Positions 18,140 to 27,151 of a DNA stretch of 64,000 nt are shown piece after piece. The notes under the pieces are model-generated. The model worked only from the letters and a program-made list of their open reading frames with translations, was not told the DNA's origin and did no database searches. This stretch comes from Janibacter melonis. Its GTDB lineage: Bacteria > Actinomycetota > Actinomycetes > Actinomycetales > Dermatophilaceae. The DNA lies in NCBI RefSeq assembly GCF_020567375.1, contig NZ_JAJBZM010000002.1:1152089-1216088 (forward strand). Reading direction: 5' to 3'. Within the stretch, counting starts at the first letter, position 1. Each line of letters opens with the position of its first letter. The translations under genes were made by a program, and so were the position numbers.

Positions 18140-20491
18140 TCAGTCGCCGTGGCGGGGGGTGTAGCCCGCGCCCGCGGTCTCCAGCTCGCTCTCGTCCTCG
18201 TCGGCCACCGGGCCGGCGTGCCGACCGCCCTCACGGGCGAGTGACTCGCCCTCGACGTCGACGTTCGGCAGGACCTTGTCGAGCCAGCGCGGCAGCCACC
18301 ACGCCTTGTCGCCGAGGATGAACATCGTCGCGGGGATGAGGACCTGGCGCACGAGGAAGGCGTCGAGCAGGACCGCGACTGCGAGCGCGAAGCCGATGGA
18401 CTTCACGAGGGTGTCGTCCTGCAGGACGAAGGCCGCGAAGACCGAGATCATGATCGCCGCCGCGGCGGTGACCACCCGGGCGCCGAAGCGGAAGCCCTCG
18501 ACGACCGCGGCCGGGGCCGTCTCGCCGTGCACATAGGCCTCGCGCATCCGGGTGACGAGGAAGACCTGGTAGTCCATCGCCAGCCCGAAGACGATGCCGA
18601 CGACGAGCATCGGCAAGAAGCTCATGAGCGGCGCCGGGTCGACCAGCCCGAAGAGACCCTCCTGGAAGACGAGGACGGTCGCGCCGAGGGTGCCGAGCAC
18701 CGAGAGCAGGAAGCCCAGCGTCGCGGTGAGCGGCACGAGGACGGAGCGGAAGACCATCATGAGCAGGACGAAGGCGAGGCCGACGACGACCGCGAGGTAG
18801 GGCACGAGCGCGTCGAGCAGGCGCTCGGAGACGTCGACCTGGATCGCGGTGAGGCCGGTGACGCCGACGGTCGCGCCGGTCTGGTCCTCGATGCCGCCCT
18901 GGCCGTCGCGCAGCGAGTGCAGCAGGTCCTCGGTGGCGACGTCGTCGCCGCTCGTCGTCGGGGTGACGAGCACCATCGCGCCGGTGCCGTCCTCGTTGAC
19001 CTGGGCGACCTGGGCGTTCTCGACGCCCTCCTGCCCGGCGGCCCACTGGGTGACGGCGCCGAAGGAATCCTGCGCCGCCTTCGGGTCGGCGACGTCACGG
19101 GCGTCGACGACGACGAGCAGCGGCGACTGGCGGCCGGCGCCGAAGCCCTCTGTGACGAGGTCGGCGGCCTTGCGCTGGGTCGTGTCCGTCGGGGCGGTCG
19201 AGTCGGTCGGCAGACCGAGGTGGATGTCCTTCATCGGCACCGCGAGGGCGACGAGGAGGGCGACGACGGCCAGCGCCATGACGACTGGCTTGCGCTGGAC
19301 GACGTGCGCCCAGCGGGTGCCGTTGTTGATGATCTCGCCCTCGGTGACCATGTGGTCCTGGCGGACGCGGCCGGCGAAGGCCTTGCCCTTGAGGGCGCCC
19401 ATGAGGGCGGGGATGAAGGTCAGCGAGACGAGCACGGCGACGAGCACGGTCCCGGCCGCGGCCAGACCCATCGAGGTGAGGAAGGGGATGCCGACGACGG
19501 AGAAGGCGGCCAGCGCGATGATCACCGTGAGACCGGCGAAGACGACGGCGGAGCCGGCGCGGCCGACGGCCAGGCCGATGGCCTCCTCGCGGTCGGCGTG
19601 CCGCAGCTCGGCGCGGTAGCGCGAGAGGATGAAGAGCGAGTAGTCGATGCCGACGGCCAGGCCGAGCATCGTGGCCAGGATCGGGGTCGTCGTGCCGATC
19701 TCGGTGAAGACCGTGGCGATCGAGACGCCGAGGACGCCGATGCCGACGCCGACGAGGGCCGAGAGGATCGGCATGCCCGCGGCGACGATCGAGCCGAAGG
19801 TCAGCACGAGGACGACGAGCGCGAAGGCGATGCCGATGAGCTCGCTCGTGCCGCCGGTCTCGGGGATGCCCTGCATCGCCGAGCCGTTGACCTCGGCCTG
19901 CAGGCCCGCGTCGCGGGCGGTCTGCAGGTCGGCCTCGATGGCGTCGCGGGTGGACTGCTCGACGTCACCGACGGAGTCGACGTCGAGGTCCCACGACAGG
20001 GTGCCGATCCGGCCGTCCTCGCTGAGCGGCGAGACCGCCCTGAGGTTGGCGTCGGTGACGGCCTGCGGGGTGCGGTTCTGCTTGCCCGCGTCGGTGAGCT
20101 GCTTCTCGACGCCCGCGGCGGCGTCGACGGGGGAGACGATCGCCTCCTTCGCGGTCTGCGCGTCGGTCTGCGGGGTCTCGCGCAGGTCGGCGAGGAGGGC
20201 GTCGAGCGCCTTCGCGTTCGCCGGGTCGGTGAGCTTCTCGCCCTCCGGGGCCGCGACGACGACGGTGACCGTGGCCTCGTCGAGGGCGTCGCCGGAGCCG
20301 GGGAAGAGCTCGTTCTGCAGGTCCATGGCCTGCTCGGAGGGGATGCCGGGGATCGAGAAGGTGTCGACCATCGGCTTGCTCTGGGTCGCGGCGACGGCGC
20401 CGAGGGCGACGACGAGCGCGATCCAGATCGCGAAGACGGCGGGCCAGCGGCGATAGGCCGCCTTGCCGAGCCGGTAGAGGGCGTGGGCCAT
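18140..20491 (-). CDS. MMPL-family RND transporter
   Basis: A 783-residue membrane exporter with the duplicated RND layout: helix 1 near residue 20, a large outer domain (about 40-210), five or six helices (about 215-390), a second helix/outer-domain unit, and a final helix bundle (about 580-730). Family motifs are GLAVGIDYSLFILSRYR in the first half and FGLAMDYQVFLVTRMREAY in the second, with the proton-relay Asp-Tyr pairs. A soluble acidic C-terminal tail follows. Relatives export lipids or drugs. A tetR gene 79 nt upstream on the same strand is the likely regulator, so drug or lipid export under repressor control is plausible. The substrate is unknown. Confidence 0.93.
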   Translation of the reverse strand: MAHALYRLGKAAYRRWPAVFAIWIALVVALGAVAATQSKPMVDTFSIPGIPSEQAMDLQNELFPGSGDALDEATVTVVVAAPEGEKLTDPANAKALDALLADLRETPQTDAQTAKEAIVSPVDAAAGVEKQLTDAGKQNRTPQAVTDANLRAVSPLSEDGRIGTLSWDLDVDSVGDVEQSTRDAIEADLQTARDAGLQAEVNGSAMQGIPETGGTSELIGIAFALVVLVLTFGSIVAAGMPILSALVGVGIGVLGVSIATVFTEIGTTTPILATMLGLAVGIDYSLFILSRYRAELRHADREEAIGLAVGRAGSAVVFAGLTVIIALAAFSVVGIPFLTSMGLAAAGTVLVAVLVSLTFIPALMGALKGKAFAGRVRQDHMVTEGEIINNGTRWAHVVQRKPVVMALAVVALLVALAVPMKDIHLGLPTDSTAPTDTTQRKAADLVTEGFGAGRQSPLLVVVDARDVADPKAAQDSFGAVTQWAAGQEGVENAQVAQVNEDGTGAMVLVTPTTSGDDVATEDLLHSLRDGQGGIEDQTGATVGVTGLTAIQVDVSERLLDALVPYLAVVVGLAFVLLMMVFRSVLVPLTATLGFLLSVLGTLGATVLVFQEGLFGLVDPAPLMSFLPMLVVGIVFGLAMDYQVFLVTRMREAYVHGETAPAAVVEGFRFGARVVTAAAAIMISVFAAFVLQDDTLVKSIGFALAVAVLLDAFLVRQVLIPATMFILGDKAWWLPRWLDKVLPNVDVEGESLAREGGRHAGPVADEDESELETAGAGYTPRHGD

Positions 20492-20570
20492 GGGTGGGTC
20501 TCCTGATGTCGGGCGGTGGACTGCGGTCCGTGGCGGCGACGTCGGCGCTACGGCGGGGGACGAAGGGGGG

Positions 20571-21170
20571 TTACGAGCCCGCGGTCTGCGGGTGCGGGGC
20601 GACGATCTCGTCGACGAGGGGGAGCAGCTCGCGCAGGCGGGTGTTGAGCGTCGTCGTCGAGCTCTCGCCCGTCGTCTCCTCGCCGGCGTGCCGGACGAGG
20701 CCGAGGGTGAGGTCGAAGGCGAGGCGGGCGGTCTCGGGGGTGATCCCCGGACGGTCGGCGCTGCGCAGGACGAGGTCTTCGAGGACCTCGACGAGGCCGC
20801 GCATGGCGGCCTCGGCGAGAGCCGGGTCCGAGAGCAGGACGCGCTGGAAGCGACGCAGGTCTGCCGGGCCGGGCTCGTTGGCGGAGATGAGCGACATGGC
20901 GAGGTGCACCGCGTCGTGGAGGAGGCGGCCGGTGGGACCGCCCTGGCGGAAGAGGACGAGCGCGTCCTCGTCGACGACCGGGCGCGGGCCGAGGACGGCC
21001 TGCTCCTTGGACTCGACGTGGTTGAAGAGGGTGCGTCGCGAGACGCCGACCCGCTCGGCGAGATCGGCGAGCGTCCACCCGTGGTACCCGTGCTCGAGGG
21101 TCAGCTCTTGAGCCACGTCGTGGATCTGACGGGCCCGGGCCGACCGCCGACTGCTTGCACTCTCACTCAC
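20571..21170 (-). CDS. TetR-family transcriptional regulator
   Basis: A 199-residue repressor-type protein. The N-terminal helix-turn-helix reads AQELTLEHGYHGWTLADLAERVGVSRRTLFNHVESKEQAV, the TetR pattern, followed by a variable helical ligand domain. The GTG at 21170 gives the right N-terminus; an in-frame start at 21356 would run through the operator and the repeat region and is rejected. It precedes the mmpL gene in the same direction, and a perfect palindrome sits 3 nt upstream of its start, so autorepression of a tetR-mmpL unit is likely. Confidence 0.92.
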   Translation of the reverse strand: MSESASSRRSARARQIHDVAQELTLEHGYHGWTLADLAERVGVSRRTLFNHVESKEQAVLGPRPVVDEDALVLFRQGGPTGRLLHDAVHLAMSLISANEPGPADLRRFQRVLLSDPALAEAAMRGLVEVLEDLVLRSADRPGITPETARLAFDLTLGLVRHAGEETTGESSTTTLNTRLRELLPLVDEIVAPHPQTAGS

Positions 21171-21172
21171 AA

Positions 21173-21209
21173 GGTGCAATTTTGCACCCTCGCCCCCGAA
21201 GTGCAAAAT
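21173..21209 (-). promoter_or_regulatory. TetR operator and probable promoter of the tetR-mmpL unit
   Basis: A perfect palindrome GGTGCAA-TT-TTGCACC (21173-21188) lies directly upstream of the tetR GTG; a second half-site GTGCAAAAT is at 21201-21209. On the minus strand AAAATT ends 7 nt before the GTG and could be the -10 box, so a bound repressor would block it. This is the clearest operator in the window. Confidence 0.65.
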
Positions 21210-21230
21210 CCTGTCCACCCTCCTCTTGCT

Positions 21231-21452
21231 GGTCGAGGTGCGAAGGGCGCCCCGCGCCCGAGCCTCGAGACCACCCCCTGTCGCTGGTCGAGGTGCGAAG
21301 GGCGCCCCGCGCCCGAGCCCACCACCCCGAGACGTTGGCAGCAGCCCTGGTTGCAACCCACGCGCCCGTCAAGATCTCGGGCGAAGGGGGAAGCCTCCTG
21401 TTGCTGGTCGAGGCGCGACGGGCGCCCCGCGCCCGAGCCTCGAGACCACCAC
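21231..21452. repeat. Cluster of three copies of an imperfect-palindrome intergenic repeat
   Basis: Copies start with GGTCGAGGTGCGAAGG and end with CGAGCCTCGAGACCACC: one at about 21231-21275, one shortened at its right end at about 21284-21325, and one at about 21404-21452. They fill most of the interval between tetR and the M56 gene, whose stop is at 21461. The third copy is just 3' of the M56 gene, where it could act as a terminator hairpin. Related copies occur at 28.8 and 30.2 kb. Confidence 0.75.
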
Positions 21453-21460
21453 CCCGACGC

Positions 21461-22309
21461 TCAGAGCGTCGTGGCGAGCACCACCAGCGGCAGCAGGTAC
21501 ACGAGCGTGACCAGCGCGTAGACCCCGGCGGCGTGCCACTGCGGGGCCGGGTCGTCAGCGAGCAGCTCCATCCGGGCCTGCACGAGCCCGTGCTCGGCGA
21601 CCCCGAGCATCGCCTCGGGGGTGCGCGACCCGGCGAGGCGCACGAGCGCCCGGGCGAGCGGCAGGTCGCCGACGTGCTGCCGGGCGGCGCGGTCGGCGAG
21701 CACCTCGACGAGGAGCCGCACCTCGGTGAGCGCGCGGCTCGAGCGCAGCCACCGAGGGGCCGTGCTGTGGGTGACGGTGAAGTACTCCAGCAGCAGGTCG
21801 TGCCGCTCGGCGAGGTGCGCCCGCTCGTGCGCGAGCACCGCCTCGAGCTCGTCCTGCGGCAGCTCGCGCAGGGTCGCGCTCGACAGCACGACGCGGCGGT
21901 GCCGGCCGGGCACGCAGTAGGCCGTCGGCGTGTGGTGCTCGACGACCGTCACCCTGCGGTCGAGCTCGTCGCCGACGAGGTCGAGCAGGTCCTCGTGCCG
22001 GCGGCGCGCGGCCCGCAGCGTGGTCCCGACGACATGCCCGTTGACGAGCAGCATGCTCAGGGTCAGCGCGCTCGCGACGAGCGCCAGCAGGGCGGCCGCC
22101 GTGTCGAGCCCGTGCCGGGTGAGCGGCCAGAGCGTGACCGCCGCGATCGGTCCCGCGGCGACGACGCAGATGATGCCGGCGAGCGCGGTGGCCTGCCACA
22201 GCATGAGGGCCGGCCGGGGCGAGCGGCGCAGCCCGGGGTGGGCGCTGAGCACCCGGGGGGCGGCGGTGACGAGCAGCACCCCCAGCGCGACGAGCAGGAT
22301 CGCGGTCAT
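21461..22309 (-). CDS. M56-family (BlaR1-like) membrane metalloprotease
   Basis: A 282-residue membrane protein with hydrophobic segments near residues 1-20, 35-62, 68-95 and at the C-terminus (about 260-282), and the zinc-protease motif HERAH (about 161-165) in a cytoplasmic loop, with a downstream Glu in LTEVRLLVEVLADRAA. It lacks the outer penicillin-sensor domain of true BlaR1. Such short M56 proteins are paired with BlaI repressors and are thought to cleave them. The ATG overlaps the blaI stop by 4 bp. It closes the cydABDC-blaI-M56 run. What it senses is unknown. Confidence 0.9.
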   Translation of the reverse strand: MTAILLVALGVLLVTAAPRVLSAHPGLRRSPRPALMLWQATALAGIICVVAAGPIAAVTLWPLTRHGLDTAAALLALVASALTLSMLLVNGHVVGTTLRAARRRHEDLLDLVGDELDRRVTVVEHHTPTAYCVPGRHRRVVLSSATLRELPQDELEAVLAHERAHLAERHDLLLEYFTVTHSTAPRWLRSSRALTEVRLLVEVLADRAARQHVGDLPLARALVRLAGSRTPEAMLGVAEHGLVQARMELLADDPAPQWHAAGVYALVTLVYLLPLVVLATTL

Positions 22310-22716
22310 CGCCCTCGTCGAGGCCCCTTCGTCGCTCGCTCCTCGACGGCGTCGAGCGCGGCCCGCAGGCTCGCGAGCTCACCCGGCGAGGCCTCCTCGA
22401 TGAAGTGCAGGATCGCGGTCGTCCGCTCCTCGTGGGGCAACCCGTCGAGAGGTCCGCGCATCGCGTCGGCGGTCATCTGCTCACGGCTCGAGGCCGCGCG
22501 GTAGCGCCAGGCGCGACCGTCCTGCTCGCGCTCGAGCGCCCCCTTCTCGGTGAGCCGGGTGAGCACCGTCATCACGGTCGTGTACGCGAGGGTCTTGCCG
22601 GTCTCGACCCGGTCGAGGACCTCGCGCACGGTGAGCCCGTGCTCCCCGTCGTGCGCCCAGAGGACATCCATGACCGATCGCTCCAGCGATCCCAACGAGC
22701 TGCGCGAGCTAGGCAT
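22306..22716 (-). CDS. BlaI/MecI/CopY-family repressor
   Basis: A 136-residue winged-helix repressor. The family pattern is complete: LGSLERSVMDVLWAHDGEHGLTVREVLDRV, then LAYTTVMTVLTRLTEKGAL in the recognition region, and a C-terminal dimerisation helix. The start at 22716 overlaps the cydC stop by 8 bp and its own stop overlaps the M56 gene, so it is translated as part of the cyd operon. The promoter region upstream of cydA contains several GTAGT/ACTAC palindromes that would suit this protein. In M. tuberculosis the BlaI homologue Rv1846c has been linked to respiratory-chain genes, which makes control of cyd plausible. Confidence 0.92.
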   Translation of the reverse strand: MPSSRSSLGSLERSVMDVLWAHDGEHGLTVREVLDRVETGKTLAYTTVMTVLTRLTEKGALEREQDGRAWRYRAASSREQMTADAMRGPLDGLPHEERTTAILHFIEEASPGELASLRAALDAVEERATKGPRRGR

Positions 22717-24403
22717 GTGCAGCCACCTTCTCTCTCGTCGTGGGGCGGTCGAGCTCGACCACCCAGCCGGCGAGGTCGACGCCGGTCCCGTGGTGCGAGA
22801 CGAGCACCACGGTACGTCCTGCGGCTGCGCTCATGAGATCGGCCAGGACCGCCCGGGCCGTGGGGTGGTCGAGGTGCGCGCCGGGCTCGTCGAGGAGCAG
22901 CACGGGCCGCTCGGAGAGCAGGGCCCGCGCGATCGCCAGGCGGGTGCGCTCGCCGCCGGAGATCCCGTGCCCGGAGGTGCCGAGTCGGGTGTCGAGCCCG
23001 TCGGTCAGGCCGGCGACCCAGTCGCCGAGACCGGCGGAGCGAAGGGCGAGGAGCAGCTGCTCGTCCTCGGGAGCGGGCTCGTCGGGGCGGCGGGCCAGCC
23101 GCAGGTTCTCGCGCAGCGTCGTCGCGAAGACGTGGGGCTCGTCGTCGACGACCGCGACGAGCGAGCGCACGGCGGCCGCCGGCAGCTCGGCGACGTCGCG
23201 GCCGTCGACGAGGTAGCGCCCTCGCACCGGGTCGAGGTGCCGGGCGAGGACGGCGAGGAGCGTGGACTTGCCGCTGCCGTTGGCGCCGACGAGGGCGACG
23301 TGCTCGCCGGGCTCGATGACGAGGTCGACCGGTCCGAGGTGGGTCTGACCCGCTGTCCACGACGCGGTGACGCCGCGCAGCTCGAGACGGGGTGCACGTC
23401 GTGCGCCGGCGAGGACGTCGCCCGCGGCGGCATAGGCGGCATCGGCGTCGCGCACGGCGGGGGCCTGGTCGAGCACCGCGTCGAGCCGGCGCTCGGCGGC
23501 GCGCGAGCGGGCCAGTGCGCGGACGGCGTCCGCGAGCACGCCGAGCGCCTCGCCCGTCGCGACGGGGGTGAGCACGAGCAGCGCCTGCACGGGCGGGGGG
23601 ACGTCGCTCGCCGCGGCGACGAGCGCGCAGCCCACGGTCCCCGCGGCCGTGACGAGCAGGACGGCTCCCGTGACGAGACCGCGCCCTCGCGCCTGGCGCA
23701 CGACGACCCGTCGCAGGGTGCCGTGCGCGTCGCGCAGCCAGTGCGCGGCGGTCCGCTCCCCACCGACGGCGCGCAGCTCGTCCGCGTGCCGGGTCGCGAG
23801 GTGCGCGACCCGAGCCACCTCGGCGCGGGCCTGCAGCACCTCGTCCTGCGAGGCGGCCTCGAGGCGGTGCCCGAGGGGCACGAGGGCGGCGCACGCGAGC
23901 AGCATGGCGACGAGGACGAGCCCTGCGGCCGGCTCCAGCGCGGCAGTGAGCACGCTCGCGAGCATGCCCGCGGCCAATGCCCCGAGCAGCGGCACGGTGA
24001 CCCGGACCGGGGCTTCCGTGACGTCGGTGAGGTCGTCGACGACCCCGGTGAGCAGGTCGGCCCGCCCTCGGCGACCGAGCCGGGCGGGGGTGAGCGGCAC
24101 GAGCCGCGCGTACGTCTCGGCGCGTCGGCGGGCGAGGTCCGCGAGGGCGGCGTCGTGGCTGCGCAGCCGCTCGAGGTAGCGGAAGACCGGCCGCCCCAGC
24201 CCGAAGGTGCGCACTGCGACCACAGCGGTGAGCAGGAGCATGATCTGCGGCCGCTCGTCCGCCCGGACGACGAGCCAGCCCGACGTCGCGGTGAGGGCTA
24301 CCCCGCAGGCGGAGGCCGCGCCGCCGAGCAGGCCCGCGACGACGAGTCGCCGGTCGACACGGACGATGTGGTTGATGCGGTTGGTGCGGATGATGCCGCT
24401 CAC
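22709..24403 (-). CDS. cydC: ABC exporter subunit CydC, cytochrome bd assembly
   Basis: A 564-residue half-transporter, membrane domain first and ATPase second. With CydD it forms the thiol/heme-linked exporter needed to assemble cytochrome bd. The ATPase part shows the Walker A motif GANGSGKST, the signature SGGERTRLAIARALL and the Walker B VLLLDEPGAHLD. The membrane domain includes ATSGWLVVRA and FGLGRPVFRYLERL, which are CydC-type. The GTG at 24403 overlaps the cydD stop by 4 bp. The C-terminus reaches TAG at 22709, inside the blaI start. Confidence 0.9.
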   Translation of the reverse strand: MSGIIRTNRINHIVRVDRRLVVAGLLGGAASACGVALTATSGWLVVRADERPQIMLLLTAVVAVRTFGLGRPVFRYLERLRSHDAALADLARRRAETYARLVPLTPARLGRRGRADLLTGVVDDLTDVTEAPVRVTVPLLGALAAGMLASVLTAALEPAAGLVLVAMLLACAALVPLGHRLEAASQDEVLQARAEVARVAHLATRHADELRAVGGERTAAHWLRDAHGTLRRVVVRQARGRGLVTGAVLLVTAAGTVGCALVAAASDVPPPVQALLVLTPVATGEALGVLADAVRALARSRAAERRLDAVLDQAPAVRDADAAYAAAGDVLAGARRAPRLELRGVTASWTAGQTHLGPVDLVIEPGEHVALVGANGSGKSTLLAVLARHLDPVRGRYLVDGRDVAELPAAAVRSLVAVVDDEPHVFATTLRENLRLARRPDEPAPEDEQLLLALRSAGLGDWVAGLTDGLDTRLGTSGHGISGGERTRLAIARALLSERPVLLLDEPGAHLDHPTARAVLADLMSAAAGRTVVLVSHHGTGVDLAGWVVELDRPTTREKVAAHA

Positions 24404-26058
24404 GCGAGCGCACCCCCCTTCGCCGAGGTATGGGCATCTGTCTCCCGGGGCCCCTCCTGGAGCTCCGATTGCCATACCTCGGCGGGAGGGCGAAGGGGGG
24501 AGAGCTCGACGTGGTGGTCGGCGAGGGCCAGCAGCTCGGGTCGGTGGGTCACGGCGACGACGGTGCGCTCCTGCGCGAGGACGGTGATCGCGGCGTGCAC
24601 CGCGGCGGTCGCCTCGTCGTCGAGGTGGGCGGTCGGCTCGTCGAGCAGGACGACGCCGGCGGGGGAGAGCATCGCCCGGGCGAGGACGAGCCGGGCCCGC
24701 TGGCCCGCCGACAGCCCGAAGCCGTCGTCGCCCACGGGGGTGTCGAGCCCGTCGGGCAGCGCGGCCACGACACCCTCCATCCCGACGGCCCGCAGCGCCG
24801 CCCATGCCTCGGCGTCGCTCGCGTCGCTGCCGAGCACGAGGTTGCCGCGCACCGTCGGGGCCGCGAAGAACGGCCGCTGGGTGACGAGGTGGGCCGAGGG
24901 CGCGTCCACGGAGCCCGATGTCGGGGTGCGCAGCCCGGCGAGCAGCTCGAGCAGGGTCGTCTTGCCCGTGCCCGACGGGCCGGTGACGACCGTGAGGCCG
25001 CGGCGCGCGTCGAGATCCAGGCCCCGCAGCACGTCGCGCTCGCTGCCGGGGTAGCGGTAGCCGAGCCCACGGGCCCGTATGTCGCCCCCGGTCGTGAGCG
25101 CCGGCGTGGCGGTGGTGGCCGACCCGCCCTCGAGCTGGTCGACGACGTCGCGCAGCGCCTCGGCCCCGTCGGCCGCGCTGTGGTACTCCGTGCCGACGCG
25201 GCGCACCGGCCAGTACGCCTCGGGCGCGAGGAGGATCGCGAGCAGGCCGGCGGACAGCTCGATGCTGCCGTGCGTGAGCCTCAGCCCGACGAGGACGGCG
25301 ACGATCGCCACGGAGATCGTCGCGAGGAGCTCGAGCGCGGCGGAGGAGAGGAAGGCGAGCCGCAGGGTCTGCATCGTCGCCAGGCGGTGGCGCCGGCTCA
25401 CCTGCTCGATGCTCGCGACCTGGCGCTCGCCGCGTCCGTACCCCACGAGGGTCGGCAGGCCCGACATGACGTCGAGGAAGTGGCCCGACAGGTCGCTCAG
25501 GGCCCGCCACCGGCGCTGCGTGTCCTCGGCGGTCGTCATCCCGATGAGGGCGGCGAAGAGAGGGAGCAGCAGGAGCGTGAGCACGACGACGAGGGCGCTC
25601 GGCCAGTCGGTGAGGACGAGCGCGACGAGCGCCATCGGCGGCACGACCGCGGCGCTCACGAGCGTCGGCAGGTACCTCGCGACGTACGGCTCGACGCTCG
25701 CCGCCCCCTGCGCGGCGAGCGTGAGCGCGGTGCCCGAGGCCGGGCGCTGCTCGGCCGGGCGGGTCAGCCAGACCCCGACGAGCTGCTCGCGCAGCGCGGT
25801 GCTCACCGTGGCCCCGGCCCGGGCGGCGACCTGCTCGCCGACGGCGGCCAGCCCCGCGCGTGCCGCCAGGGTCATCCCCACGGCGAGGGCCGGCGCGCCG
25901 AGCGGCTGATCGCGCACGACGGCGACGACGAGCGCGGTGACCGCCCAGGCCGTCCCGATCGTCGCGAGCCCGGTGAGCACGCCGATGCCCGCGAGCAGGG
26001 CGACCGGGCCGCGTGCCCGGGGCACGAGACGCAGGAGACGGGGGTCGAAGGGGGCCAT
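24400..26058 (-). CDS. cydD: ABC exporter subunit CydD, cytochrome bd assembly
   Basis: A 552-residue half-transporter paired with CydC. Six membrane segments lie in the first 310 residues; the motif LPTLVSAAVVPPMALVALV and GYGRGERQVASIEQVSRRHR match CydD. The nucleotide-binding domain has GPSGTGKTT, LSAGQRARLVLARAML and VVLLDEPTAHLDDE. A GAGG Shine-Dalgarno precedes the ATG at 26058, 7 nt after the cydB stop. An upstream in-frame extension lies inside cydB and is not real. The stop overlaps the cydC start. Confidence 0.92.
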   Translation of the reverse strand: MAPFDPRLLRLVPRARGPVALLAGIGVLTGLATIGTAWAVTALVVAVVRDQPLGAPALAVGMTLAARAGLAAVGEQVAARAGATVSTALREQLVGVWLTRPAEQRPASGTALTLAAQGAASVEPYVARYLPTLVSAAVVPPMALVALVLTDWPSALVVVLTLLLLPLFAALIGMTTAEDTQRRWRALSDLSGHFLDVMSGLPTLVGYGRGERQVASIEQVSRRHRLATMQTLRLAFLSSAALELLATISVAIVAVLVGLRLTHGSIELSAGLLAILLAPEAYWPVRRVGTEYHSAADGAEALRDVVDQLEGGSATTATPALTTGGDIRARGLGYRYPGSERDVLRGLDLDARRGLTVVTGPSGTGKTTLLELLAGLRTPTSGSVDAPSAHLVTQRPFFAAPTVRGNLVLGSDASDAEAWAALRAVGMEGVVAALPDGLDTPVGDDGFGLSAGQRARLVLARAMLSPAGVVLLDEPTAHLDDEATAAVHAAITVLAQERTVVAVTHRPELLALADHHVELSPLRPPAEVWQSELQEGPRETDAHTSAKGGALA

Positions 26059-26065
26059 CGTCGCC

Positions 26066-27130
26066 TCAGTGCACCGACGCCGCGGCGGCCGGGATGTGGT
26101 GGGTGCTGATCCGCTTGCGGAAGACCCAGTACGTCCATGCCGTGTACGCGAGGACGACGGGGGTGAAGATCAGTGCCGCCCACGTCATGATCTGCAGCGT
26201 CAGCGGCGAGCTGGCGGCTGCGTCGAGCGTCAGGGCCGGGTCGTCGCCGCGGCCGTTGATGGCGTTGGGGAAGAGCATGAGGAAGTACGTCGCGACCGTG
26301 AGCACGATCGTCGTGGTGGTCCCGACGAAGGCCCAGCCCTCCCGGCCGCGGGCGTTGGCGGCCAGGGCCGCGAGCAGCGCGACCGCGGCGACCACGGTCG
26401 TCACCCATGAGACGGTCGAGCCGCGCTCGGCGCCGAGCCAGCCGAGCAGCACGACCGCGAGCACCGCGGCGAGGACCCCGGCGCGAGCGGCGACGGCGCG
26501 GGCGCCCTCGCGCACCTCTCCCTGCGTCTTCAGCGCGAGGAAGTGCGCGCCGTGGGTGAGGCAGAGGACGGTGATGGTGATGCCGCCGAGGAGGCTGACG
26601 GGGTTGAGCAGGCTGAGGAGGGTGCCCGAGAACTCGGTGTAGGTCGTCGAGCCGGCCAGGTGGGCGGTCATCGGCAGGCCGTGGACGAGGTTCGTCAGGC
26701 CGGTGCCCAGGAGCAGCGGCGCGGCCACCGAGCCGCCGACGATGCAGGCGTCCCACCCCCTTCGCCAGGCCTCCGAGTCCCGCTTGTGCCGGTACTCGAA
26801 GCCCATGTTGCGCACGATGAGGCCGACGAGGACGAGGAGGAGGGCGAGGTACATGCCCGAGAACATCGTCGCGTACCAGTGGGGGAAGGCTGCGAAGGTG
26901 GCGCCGCCGGCGGTGAGCAGCCACACCTCGTTGCCGTCCCAGAAGGGGCCGATCGAGGTGAGCAGGACGCGGCGGCGCTTCTCCTGCTCGGGGGCGCCCG
27001 GCGCGTCGCCGCGCGCGGTCCCGCCGAGGACGGGCACGAGCATGCCGACGCCGAAGTCGAAGCCCTCGAGGACGAAGTAGCCCGTCCACAGGACGCCGAG
27101 GAGGATGAACCAGAAGGTCGTGAGTTCCAT
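26066..27130 (-). CDS. cydB: Cytochrome bd ubiquinol/menaquinol oxidase subunit II
   Basis: A 354-residue membrane subunit with about eight helices. It begins with WFILLGVLWTGYFVLEGFDFGVGML, the CydB signature with the conserved FDFG, and continues with GPFWDGNEVWLLTAGGATFAAFPHWYA. It works with CydA to reduce oxygen to water with quinol electrons, giving high oxygen affinity and resistance to nitric oxide and other oxidase poisons. The ATG at 27130 follows AGGGA and lies 21 nt after the cydA stop. Fully typical length. Confidence 0.96.
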   Translation of the reverse strand: MELTTFWFILLGVLWTGYFVLEGFDFGVGMLVPVLGGTARGDAPGAPEQEKRRRVLLTSIGPFWDGNEVWLLTAGGATFAAFPHWYATMFSGMYLALLLVLVGLIVRNMGFEYRHKRDSEAWRRGWDACIVGGSVAAPLLLGTGLTNLVHGLPMTAHLAGSTTYTEFSGTLLSLLNPVSLLGGITITVLCLTHGAHFLALKTQGEVREGARAVAARAGVLAAVLAVVLLGWLGAERGSTVSWVTTVVAAVALLAALAANARGREGWAFVGTTTTIVLTVATYFLMLFPNAINGRGDDPALTLDAAASSPLTLQIMTWAALIFTPVVLAYTAWTYWVFRKRISTHHIPAAAASVH

Positions 27131-27151
27131 GGTGAGAGTCCCTGGGTGCGA

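Noticed and set aside
21231..21452. Repeat cluster as a possible CRISPR array
   Set aside because: Units are imperfect palindromes with unequal spacing and partial copies; spacers are not of uniform length and no cas gene is present.
22709..25510. 933-residue single protein across cydC and cydD
   Set aside because: The N-terminal part is a shifted frame of cydD with Arg-rich nonsense; the real cydC begins at the GTG at 24403, overlapping the cydD stop.
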